DNA of 13,228 nt. Source: Chitinophagaceae bacterium (lineage in GTDB: Bacteria; Bacteroidota; Bacteroidia; Chitinophagales; Chitinophagaceae). The stretch lies in contig JAIPBY010000049.1 in assembly GCA_021738605.1 (NCBI GenBank), forward strand, positions 1-13,228, read 5' to 3'. The notes beneath the pieces are model-generated. The model was not told where the DNA came from, made no database searches, and saw only the letters and a program-made list of their open reading frames with translations. The translations under genes were made by a program, and so were the position numbers. Positions within the stretch are counted from its first letter, which is position 1, and every line of letters starts with the position of its first letter. Shown piece after piece: positions 8,119-13,228 of this stretch.

Positions 8119-8124
8119 TGTTTG
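8117..8124 (+). promoter_or_regulatory. Candidate -7 box of oxygenase-ChrA unit
   Basis: TATGTTTG matches TAnnTTTG and ends 28 bases before the ATG at 8153. No TTG is seen at the expected -33 distance, so this side may be weaker than the divergent one. It could drive both the oxygenase and the transporter gene behind it. Confidence 0.38.
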
Positions 8125-8152
8125 TTATTTTTACCCAACAATCTTTTTTACC

Positions 8153-9097
8153 ATGAACATACCAGTAGTTGATCTTCATCATTTTATAAACGGTTCCGAA
8201 GAAGAAAAAGTTCAATTTGCATCTACGCTTGGCAAAGCCTTTGAAGATGTTGGCTTCGTTTCGGTTAAAAACCACGGTATACCGGATGACCTTATCAATA
8301 ACCTCTATGCTACGGTTAAAGCATTTTTCAGTTTATCTGAACCCGAGAAAAGATCATATGAAATAGCTGGTCTTGCTGGACAGCGTGGCTACACATCTTT
8401 TGGCAAGGAACATGCCAAAGGAAGTGATGCACCAGACCTCAAAGAGTTTTTCCAATATGGTCAGATCATAGAAGAAGGTGTTGATTCCCCAGAACCTTAC
8501 CCCAACAATGTCATGGTGTCTTCACCAGCTGATTTTAATTCTCTTTTTCATCAAGCTTACAGAGCCTTCGAGGTTTCCGGCTCCGCTCTGCTTTCTGCCA
8601 TAGCCATTCACCTCGGTTTGGGAGAAACATATTTTAACCAGCATATAGATCTTGGCAACAGCATCCTGCGCGCCATTCACTATCCCCCCATCTTGCACGA
8701 GCCAAAATCAGCCATTCGGGCCGAACAACATGAAGATATCAACTTGATTACGCTTTTGGTTGGAGCATCCGCTGATGGACTTGAAATCCTAAGCAAAGAA
8801 GGTGAGTGGCTGCCTGTAAAAGCAGGTCCAGGAGAAATTGTTGTCAATGTTGGTGATATGTTGCAGCGACTGACGAACGACAGGTTAAAAAGCACTACAC
8901 ATAGGGTCGTTAACCCACCCAGAGAATTTTGGCACAGTTCGCGTTTTTCCATCCCATTCTTCTTGCACCCCAGAAGCAATATGTCACTTGCCTCTTTGTC
9001 ATCATGTATTTCCAATGATCATCCTAAGTTATACGAGGATTATACCGCAGGATTTTATCTCGATGAAAGGCTAAGAGAAATTGGTTTAAAAAAATAA
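8153..9097 (+). CDS. 2-oxoglutarate/Fe(II)-dependent dioxygenase, isopenicillin N synthase-like family
   Basis: This 314-residue soluble protein has an N-terminal DIOX_N-type segment (about 3-110, starting IPVVDLHHF and including GFVSVKNHGIP) and a C-terminal jelly-roll oxygenase domain. The iron ligands H193, D195 and H250 form the H-x-D...H triad. R264 and S266 form the R-x-S 2-oxoglutarate-binding motif, which argues for a 2-oxoglutarate-using enzyme rather than a true isopenicillin N synthase. The substrate is unknown; relatives act on many small molecules. An in-frame ATG at 8054 would add 33 residues that overlap the divergent lipoprotein gene and its promoter, so the ATG at 8153 is chosen: MNIPVVDL is the usual beginning. 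The stop is followed, one codon later and in the same frame, by the ChrA gene. Confidence 0.9.
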   Translation: MNIPVVDLHHFINGSEEEKVQFASTLGKAFEDVGFVSVKNHGIPDDLINNLYATVKAFFSLSEPEKRSYEIAGLAGQRGYTSFGKEHAKGSDAPDLKEFFQYGQIIEEGVDSPEPYPNNVMVSSPADFNSLFHQAYRAFEVSGSALLSAIAIHLGLGETYFNQHIDLGNSILRAIHYPPILHEPKSAIRAEQHEDINLITLLVGASADGLEILSKEGEWLPVKAGPGEIVVNVGDMLQRLTNDRLKSTTHRVVNPPREFWHSSRFSIPFFLHPRSNMSLASLSSCISNDHPKLYEDYTAGFYLDERLREIGLKK

Positions 9098-9100
9098 CGC

Positions 9101-10345
9101 TTGCCTTTATCTAAACACCTCCCTTTTTTTCGTGCAGTCTTGCTGTACACCCTATCCGCATTTGGTGGACCCCAGGGTCAGCTTGGCATGATGATAAAAT
9201 CCTTTGTTGATAAAAATGATTACATTTCTTTAAAGGATCTTATCAACATCAATGCTTTTTGTCAATTGATGCCAGGTGCGACCGCTACCCAAACCATTTC
9301 ACTCATTGGCTATCGACAGGGTGGTTTCTTTGTTGCCGTTATAACTTTATTGATTTGGACAACCCCTGCAGTACTATTCATGTCTGCCCTATCTTTTGTT
9401 TTTTCTTCCAATAACCTTACCCTTCTTCAACACCTTCGGTTCATCCAGCCTATGGCCCTGGGTTTTCTGGCTTTTGCCTCAATCAGAACATATGCAATGG
9501 TTGACACCAAACAAAAATGGTTCATTGTCTTTGTTTCTTCTGTAGTTACTTATCTTCTTTTTAAAACCCCCTGGGTTTTCCCTATTGTATTGTGCTTTGG
9601 TGGATTCATGGGTTTCACACTTAAGTCTGGATCTTCTGTAAAAAGAGTAATTGCCAAGCGACTTCGGTTCTTACCTATTGTACTCTTTGCGTTGTTTTTT
9701 CTATTGGCTGGTTTCTTATCAGAAACAGCCCGAAAACAATCATGGGAAAACAGAACTCCTTATAATGTTTTTGAAAACATGTACCGTTTTGGTAGCATGG
9801 TTTTTGGTGGGGCCGATGTATTGATTCCTGTGATGTACAACCAATATGTGGTCAGGCCTACAACGGAAAGAATCAAAAGAACGAACAAAGATGTTATCAG
9901 TATTGATCGGGATGTTTTTTTATCTGCCTCAGGTGTGGTTCGTGCAATACCCGGTCCAGCTTTTTCGATCAGTGCTTTTATTGGTGGTATGGCGATGAAC
10001 GATAGGGGATGGAGCTATCAACTCTTGGGTTGTTTCCTGGCAGCTACTGGCATATTTCTCCCCACATTTTTATTGGTCATTTTTTTCTATCCTTTTTGGG
10101 AGAATATCCAACAATACAGCCGGGTTCAAAATATCATGTCGGGAGTTAATGCCGCTGTTGTGGGTATCATGACCGCAAGCATTATTTATCTTTTTAAAGA
10201 TACTGTTATTCCATTTGTTGATAAACCCATTATTGATACAATACTTTTCTTTTCTGTTTTTTGTACAACCTTTTTCCTGCTTTACCACACCCGAATTGCG
10301 GCCCCACTGATTGCGCTTGGTTGTTTATTGTTGGGGTTTCTCTAA
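9101..10345 (+). CDS. chrA: ChrA-family (chromate) transporter, two CHR domains
   Basis: This 414-residue polytopic membrane protein has the long-chain ChrA architecture, with two homologous CHR halves. Half 1 carries FGGPQGQLGMM (21-31) and QLMPGATATQT, where the usual PGP is PGA. Half 2, from about residue 225, carries FGSMVFGGADVLIP and IPGPAFSISAFIGG. Many hydrophobic segments follow each motif. Characterised members export chromate by proton antiport, but the family is broad and the substrate here is not proven. The start is a TTG at 9101, three bases after the oxygenase stop; the first ATG (9188) would remove the FGGP motif. The frame is the same as that of the oxygenase, so expression is probably translationally coupled. 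It ends six bases from nadD, which is convergent. Confidence 0.87.
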   Translation: MPLSKHLPFFRAVLLYTLSAFGGPQGQLGMMIKSFVDKNDYISLKDLININAFCQLMPGATATQTISLIGYRQGGFFVAVITLLIWTTPAVLFMSALSFVFSSNNLTLLQHLRFIQPMALGFLAFASIRTYAMVDTKQKWFIVFVSSVVTYLLFKTPWVFPIVLCFGGFMGFTLKSGSSVKRVIAKRLRFLPIVLFALFFLLAGFLSETARKQSWENRTPYNVFENMYRFGSMVFGGADVLIPVMYNQYVVRPTTERIKRTNKDVISIDRDVFLSASGVVRAIPGPAFSISAFIGGMAMNDRGWSYQLLGCFLAATGIFLPTFLLVIFFYPFWENIQQYSRVQNIMSGVNAAVVGIMTASIIYLFKDTVIPFVDKPIIDTILFFSVFCTTFFLLYHTRIAAPLIALGCLLLGFL

Positions 10346-10351
10346 ATCAAG

Positions 10352-10921
10352 CTATTTATAATATCCGCTTTTCAGGATTTCTTCGTTAACCGTTTCGGGA
10401 ACCATATACCTGATCGATTGCCCTGCTGCAACCATTTTCCTGATAGTAGTAGATGAGATATCTAACATGGGAGCATTGAGGATGGTTGCTTTTTTTGCAT
10501 CATCTTCAGCAATCGAATACCCTGGTCTCAGGTATACTAGAATGGGGTATCTTTTCTGAAGCACCCCTCCGCTTTTCCATTTTGCAATATTTTGATAACT
10601 GTCTGATCCCATGATCACACTGAAACTATTTTCTGGATATTTCTCTTCCAGGTAGGTGAGTGTGTCAATTGTATACGATGGCCTTGGAAGAGAGAATTCA
10701 ATATCCGAAGCCTTCAATTTTGTTTCTCCTTCAATGGCCTGTTGCACCAAATGGAGACGGTGGTACTCGTTCAACAGTGTACCACTTTGTTTGAATGGGT
10801 TTTGTGGACTGACCACAAACCAAATCTGATCTAGTGTTGTATTTTGTAAAATATGGGTGGCGATGATCAGGTGACCATTGTGAATAGGATTGAAAGACCC
10901 AAAATACAGCCCAATTTTCAT
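10352..10921 (-). CDS. nadD: Nicotinate-nucleotide adenylyltransferase
   Basis: NadD adenylates nicotinate mononucleotide to deamido-NAD in the de novo and salvage NAD routes. The 189 residues show the nucleotidyltransferase signature GSFNPIHNGH with H14 and H17 (HxGH), the substrate loop SPQNPFK (38-44), the MGSDS block (104-108) and the C-terminal ISSTTIR (155-161). The length is typical. The ATG at 10921 lies 27 bases after the feoA stop and no promoter box is seen in that gap, so it is probably cotranscribed with feoA. It converges on the chrA gene with six bases between stops. Confidence 0.96.
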   Translation of the reverse strand: MKIGLYFGSFNPIHNGHLIIATHILQNTTLDQIWFVVSPQNPFKQSGTLLNEYHRLHLVQQAIEGETKLKASDIEFSLPRPSYTIDTLTYLEEKYPENSFSVIMGSDSYQNIAKWKSGGVLQKRYPILVYLRPGYSIAEDDAKKATILNAPMLDISSTTIRKMVAAGQSIRYMVPETVNEEILKSGYYK

Positions 10922-10948
10922 AAGTAAATGAAAATCAATTATTTGTGA

Positions 10949-11176
10949 TTATTTTATCTCTACCATTATGGTATCTGCTTCGCTGATACGCAAGCTTACC
11001 TGGTATCCAGCCACCATTACTGAAATAGGATCACCCAAAGGCGCTATTTGTTCCACGGTAATTTCTTCTCCTGGAAGAAAGCCCATTTCCATCAGTTTCA
11101 AAACCAGTTCCTCGTCTTCGAGAGAACAGATGATTGCTTTTTGTCCGACCGCTAGTGCTGAAAGTTTTTGCTGCAT
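10949..11176 (-). CDS. feoA: FeoA-domain protein
   Basis: This 75-residue SH3-like protein has the FeoA pattern: L-x-x-L-x-x-G-Q (4-12), a central helix ELVLKLMEMGFLPGEEI (23-39), APLGDPISV (45-53) and a closing L-R-x-x-E-A-x-x-I (62-70). FeoA normally supports FeoB in ferrous iron uptake at the inner membrane; no FeoB is in this window. The frame stays open upstream to an ATG at 11281, but those extra residues are charged, unlike the family, and would overlap ybeY. The ATG at 11176 begins precisely at the domain and follows a promoter-like box. It is codirectional with nadD, 27 bases ahead of it. An alternative is a FeoA-like regulatory domain not tied to iron. Confidence 0.88.
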   Translation of the reverse strand: MQQKLSALAVGQKAIICSLEDEELVLKLMEMGFLPGEEITVEQIAPLGDPISVMVAGYQVSLRISEADTIMVEIK

Positions 11177-11194
11177 GTTCAATTCTACGAGGTG

Positions 11195-11202
11195 CAAAGC
11201 TA
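11195..11202 (-). promoter_or_regulatory. Candidate -7 box of feoA-nadD promoter
   Basis: The minus-strand reading is TAGCTTTG, an exact TAnnTTTG match. It ends 18 bases before the feoA ATG at 11176, the same geometry as the asnS box, and it supports the short feoA start. No -33 TTG was found at the proper distance. Confidence 0.42.
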
Positions 11203-11242
11203 CTTCCCTTCGGTGGATTTCTTGTACTTTTATTCTCTTTCT

Positions 11243-11671
11243 ATGAACGATATACATCTCTTTTGCCTGAAGCCCGTGCATGTACTGAAACAGCGAAACC
11301 GCCTGAAATCATTTCTGGCAAGTACAGCCGAGTCCTCCAAGCGACCACTGGGTTCGCTCAATATCATTTTTTGCAGCGACGAGCATTTGCTCGGGATTAA
11401 CCGAGATTTTCTCCAACACGATTACTATACAGACATCATCACCTTTGATCTTTCTGCCTCCAGCAAAGCACCCCTTGAAGCAGAGCTGTACATCAGTGTT
11501 GACCGGGTAAAAGAAAATGCCACAACCCTGGGTCAGCCTTTTTATAGAGAGCTGCATCGTGTTATCTTCCATGGCCTGCTTCATTTGTTGGGTTATAAGG
11601 ATAAGCAAAAAAAAGACCAGGCCCTGATGAGGGAAATGGAGGAGAGGTTGTTGGGAGAGTACTTTCTTTAG
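11243..11671 (+). CDS. ybeY: Endoribonuclease YbeY (16S rRNA maturation)
   Basis: YbeY is a zinc-dependent endoribonuclease needed for 16S rRNA 3' end maturation and ribosome quality control. The 142 residues contain the family blocks LNIIFCSDEHLLGINRDFL (39-57), the Y-T-D-I-I-T-F-D-L strand (62-70), a YISVDRV strand (83-89), REL and HGLLHLLGYKD (110-120). H110 and H114 match the first two zinc histidines. The third position, normally His in GYDH, is D120 here. The frame is open upstream to 11168, but that would overlap feoA; the ATG at 11243 gives the usual length. A near-match to a -7 box, TACTTTTA at 11225-11232, lies just ahead, so the mRNA may have almost no leader. It diverges from feoA across 66 bases. 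Confidence 0.92.
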   Translation: MNDIHLFCLKPVHVLKQRNRLKSFLASTAESSKRPLGSLNIIFCSDEHLLGINRDFLQHDYYTDIITFDLSASSKAPLEAELYISVDRVKENATTLGQPFYRELHRVIFHGLLHLLGYKDKQKKDQALMREMEERLLGEYFL

Positions 11672-11770
11672 GGTTTATTGGTTTAATGGGTTTGTGGGTA
11701 TTTATGGTTTTACGAAAGCATCGGGGTTTTTAGAATAAACCCGACTGGTTCAATAACCTTTTAAAAACCC
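11671..11770. other. Mutually complementary arms downstream of ybeY, possible terminator or switch
   Basis: GGGTTTATT at 11671-11679 is exactly complementary to AATAAACCC at 11734-11742. CGGGGTTT at 11722-11729 can pair with AAACCCG at 11737-11743 with one bulged G. GGGTTTTTA at 11724-11732 is complementary to TAAAAACCC at 11762-11770. These pairings exclude one another. None ends in a clean run of T, so a standard intrinsic terminator is not evident, and the G/T-rich composition makes chance complementarity likely. Confidence 0.25.
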
Positions 11771-11794
11771 TCTTTTGCGCAACAGGTGGCTGGG

Positions 11795-11810
11795 TGTTCC
11801 ACGTGGAACA
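11795..11810. promoter_or_regulatory. parS site 1 (ParB-binding palindrome)
   Basis: TGTTCCACGTGGAACA is a perfect 16-base palindrome matching the bacterial parS consensus (TGTTtCACGTGaAACA with the C/G variant known from pseudomonads). ParB-CTP clamps load at such sites and ParA moves the origin region. It is followed by TTGGGTTCAAG, a flank shared with site 3. Confidence 0.88.
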
Positions 11811-11884
11811 TTGGGTTCAAGCTTTTTGCCCGTGGGTTTGGGGCATTCTCTTGATAAGGAATGGATTCCACCACCCCGCCCTGC

Positions 11885-11894
11885 CTGCCGGCAG
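11885..11894. repeat. Short G+C-rich palindrome
   Basis: CTGCCGGCAG is a perfect 10-base palindrome within the longer CTGCCTGCCGGCAGCCG. Similar CTGCC/GGCAG units occur as scattered repeats in some bacterial genomes. With a single copy here, its nature cannot be decided. Confidence 0.25.
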
Positions 11895-12038
11895 CCGAGA
11901 TGATTCACTTCGTACATCGATCTCTGCACCCATCCTGTCCGGGTTTACCAACATTTGGTTGGAGGGGAGATGTTTGATCCTTTCCGAATGGCCCCACGTA
12001 TTATGCATAGGTGCAGTATTGTGATAAATCTGCTCATA

Positions 12039-12054
12039 TGTTCCACGTGGAACA
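12039..12054. promoter_or_regulatory. parS site 2 (ParB-binding palindrome)
   Basis: This is an identical 16-base palindrome, 244 bases after site 1. It is preceded by A and followed by TTGCC, a flank shared with site 4 but not with sites 1 and 3. Confidence 0.88.
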
Positions 12055-12231
12055 TTGCCTGTGGGACAATCAAAAGCCTTACTTGTGTGCCTATACCCCC
12101 TGTGCCAAGTTTCATTGCTTGATCATGAACTGTGCACTTCATGGGTATTTGGCTTTAACTCAATCAAATGCTTTGTACTAGGATCTATCCAACCATGGGT
12201 TTGCGGGTGTGTATGCCTACTGATGGGCGAG

Positions 12232-12247
12232 TGTTCCACGTGGAACA
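12232..12247. promoter_or_regulatory. parS site 3 (ParB-binding palindrome)
   Basis: This is an identical palindrome, 193 bases after site 2. Counting flanks, the 28 bases at 12231-12258 are identical to 11794-11821 around site 1, and a further 16-base block matches at 13 positions (12270-12285 against 11832-11847). Confidence 0.88.
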
Positions 12248-12450
12248 TTGGGTTCAAGTGGCCTAATGAGTGGGCTGGTGGCATTGATCATCAATGAAAT
12301 AGACACAAATCAACCGTCCGTTGTCTGCCTGCTTGCAGAAAGGCTCACGCGTCCAGACCTTCATTGCAGTCGAATTCGTTTCATTTCCCCCAACCAGGAG
12401 TTTATTGTTCTTAAAAAGATGCTTAAGAGCATAACCTCCCTTCAAACCAA

Positions 12451-12530
12451 AGGTCGGAAAGCATAGCAAGGTGGTGGTAAGCACAAGTAAAGGGTGTAAA
12501 GTATAGCAGGAGGGTGGTAAAGATGGACGG
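12451..12530 (+). repeat. Degenerate 40-base tandem repeat, two copies
   Basis: Bases 12451-12480 align with 12491-12520 at 23 of 30 positions at a fixed 40-base offset, including shared ATAGCA and GGTGGTAA cores. The last ten bases of each unit do not match. It lies between parS sites 3 and 4. No function is apparent. Confidence 0.45.
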
Positions 12531-12809
12531 GTTTTTCATCCAGATATCGATCGAAGCGAGACAGTCGGTGTGGGATATAGACACTGATGAACAAAGTGAA
12601 ACACAGAAACCTTATTCCTGGTAGGGCAGAGCGGGGTGGTAGGATTAACTCCTTCTGTAATTAAATCAAATCAACAGCTTCGGACCTCATTCGTCAATAC
12701 CTTTTTGTGCCCAAATTGCTGCCACCGCTCTGTATGGATGGGTTTTTGTCCCGATAAAATAACATCTACAATCATTTCCAGATCGTCCCACAAGTTACAG
12801 GCAGACTAA

Positions 12810-12825
12810 TGTTCCACGTGGAACA
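12810..12825. promoter_or_regulatory. parS site 4 (ParB-binding palindrome)
   Basis: This is an identical palindrome, 578 bases after site 3 and 119 bases before the mnmG start. With one base upstream and five downstream it shares a 22-base identity with site 2. ParB spreading from here would cover the mnmG promoter. Confidence 0.88.
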
Positions 12826-12932
12826 TTGCCCAGCGCCTATCAAACTCCTTGTTTGTGAGGGATATCAGCAAAGGATTTGCCAAAAATTGCGCTTGGTAAG
12901 CCGGACTAAGCGCAAAGACCTGAGTTCTTTTT

Positions 12933-12940
12933 TATCTTTG
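12933..12940 (+). promoter_or_regulatory. -7 box of mnmG promoter
   Basis: TATCTTTG is an exact TAnnTTTG match in a T-rich run. It ends four bases before the mnmG ATG, so transcription would begin at or next to the start codon and the mRNA would be leaderless or nearly so. No TTG-type -33 element is evident. Confidence 0.5.
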
Positions 12941-12944
12941 CTCT

Positions 12945-13228
12945 ATGTTCCATAAGTACGATGTTATAGTAGTTGGTGCGGGCCATGCGGGCTGTGAGGC
13001 GGCTGCTGCAGCGGCCAACATGGGAAGCAAGACCCTTCTTGTTACCATGAACCTTCAGACCATTGCCCAAATGAGTTGCAATCCTGCCATGGGTGGAATT
13101 GCAAAGGGACAAATTGTTAGAGAAGTTGATGCACTTGGGGGATACTCTGGTATAGTTACCGACCAGACCATGATCCAATTCAGGATGTTGAACAGGTCTA
13201 AGGGTCCTGCCATGTGGAGTCCAAGGGC
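12945..13228 (+). CDS. mnmG: tRNA uridine-5-carboxymethylaminomethyl modification enzyme MnmG, 5' part
   Basis: MnmG (GidA) acts with the GTPase MnmE to place a carboxymethylaminomethyl group on C5 of wobble uridine 34 in several tRNAs, using FAD, NADH and a methylene-tetrahydrofolate carbon. Only the first 94 codons are present; the gene runs off the right edge (the family has about 620 residues). The visible part includes the FAD-binding fold YDVIVVGAGHAGCEAA (5-20) and the family signatures MSCNPAMGGIAKGQIVREVDALGG and FRMLNRSKGPAMWSPR. The ATG at 12945 gives the canonical N-terminus. It follows the parS block and a promoter box four bases upstream. Placement next to parS sites agrees with the origin-proximal position gidA/mnmG has in many bacteria. 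Confidence 0.96.
   Translation, partial: MFHKYDVIVVGAGHAGCEAAAAAANMGSKTLLVTMNLQTIAQMSCNPAMGGIAKGQIVREVDALGGYSGIVTDQTMIQFRMLNRSKGPAMWSPR

Larger units (their letters stand above)
11672..12944. other. 1.27 kb non-coding parS-bearing block between ybeY and mnmG
   Basis: No convincing gene was found in either strand: open frames are short (under about 80 codons), have no recognisable motifs and partly consist of translated parS palindromes. The block holds four identical parS-type palindromes, a small G+C palindrome at 11885-11894, a degenerate 40-base tandem repeat at 12451-12530 and the mnmG promoter box. A hand count gives about 48% G+C for 11821-12420, against about 40% in a nearby coding line. 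I looked for the DnaA box TTATCCACA in either orientation and saw no exact copy, nor an obvious very A+T-rich unwinding region. The likely role is a chromosome-segregation centromere; whether oriC itself is adjacent is unknown. Confidence 0.7.

Noticed and set aside
8054..8152. N-terminal extension of the oxygenase from the ATG at 8054
   Set aside because: The added 33 residues overlap the divergent lipoprotein gene and promoter region and are not family-like; MNIPVVDL at 8153 is the normal start.
11177..11281. Extension of FeoA to an ATG at 11281
   Set aside because: The extra residues lie outside the FeoA domain, cover the promoter-like box and overlap the ybeY start.
11794..12024. Open frame beginning MFHVEH inside the parS block, and similar short frames at 12055-12297 and 12248-12466
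   Set aside because: The MFHVEH start is just the translated parS palindrome. The rest shows no motif, and the frames overlap others on both strands.
12627..12732. CAGAGCGG and CCGCTCTG as an inverted repeat about 90 bases apart
   Set aside because: An 8-base match at that distance is expected about once or twice by chance in a block of this size.
11672..12944. DnaA boxes or an oriC core in the parS block
   Set aside because: No exact TTATCCACA in either orientation and no A+T-rich unwinding stretch was seen, so origin identity is not claimed.
12906..13178. 90-codon minus-strand frame opposite mnmG
   Set aside because: It is antisense to the conserved MnmG N-terminus and its promoter; the plus strand is clearly the gene.

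Overview
The window looks like a chromosomal, largely housekeeping segment of a member of the Bacteroidota, probably near Chitinophagaceae or a related sphingobacterial lineage. This rests on three things: Bacteroidota-type protein variants (a Rho with a long charged N-terminal insertion, an IPExxxVDY-like small protein, a YbeY whose third zinc histidine is Asp), recurrent TAnnTTTG boxes just ahead of start codons, and coding DNA near 40% G+C with few clear Shine-Dalgarno sites. The genus cannot be named from this.

Layout. 1-674 (+): an IPExxxVDY-like protein and a pterin-4a-carbinolamine dehydratase (phhB-like). 687-4495 (-): an apparent operon rho > mnmH > selD, the last two forming a selenophosphate to 2-selenouridine tRNA modification route. 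4711-6147 (+): asnS. 6128-8091 (-): a lipoprotein-like DUF3089 hydrolase, then a two-domain universal stress protein with its own promoter-like box. 8153-10345 (+): a 2-oxoglutarate/Fe(II) oxygenase directly followed by a two-domain ChrA-type transporter. 10352-11176 (-): feoA then nadD. 11243-11671 (+): ybeY. 11672-12944: 1.27 kb with no convincing gene. 12945 to the right edge (+): the 5' part of mnmG.

The most distinctive feature is the 11.7-12.9 kb non-coding block. It holds four identical perfect palindromes TGTTCCACGTGGAACA, which match the ParB-binding parS consensus. Sites 1 and 3 share one type of flank and sites 2 and 4 another, as if a two-site unit had been duplicated. The block is richer in G+C than the neighbouring genes. 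parS clusters usually mark the origin-proximal chromosome, so the window probably lies near oriC, although no exact DnaA box was seen here.

Functional links: MnmG (right edge) and MnmH/SelD (left) act on the same nucleotide, wobble uridine 34 of certain tRNAs. AsnS, YbeY, NadD and Rho are core information-processing or cofactor genes. No mobile element, CRISPR array, rRNA or tRNA gene was recognised, and I found no clearly new multi-gene system. The items most worth a second look are the parS block, a 14-base divergent promoter with a shared TA at 8111-8124, and the one-codon in-frame junction between the oxygenase and the ChrA gene.
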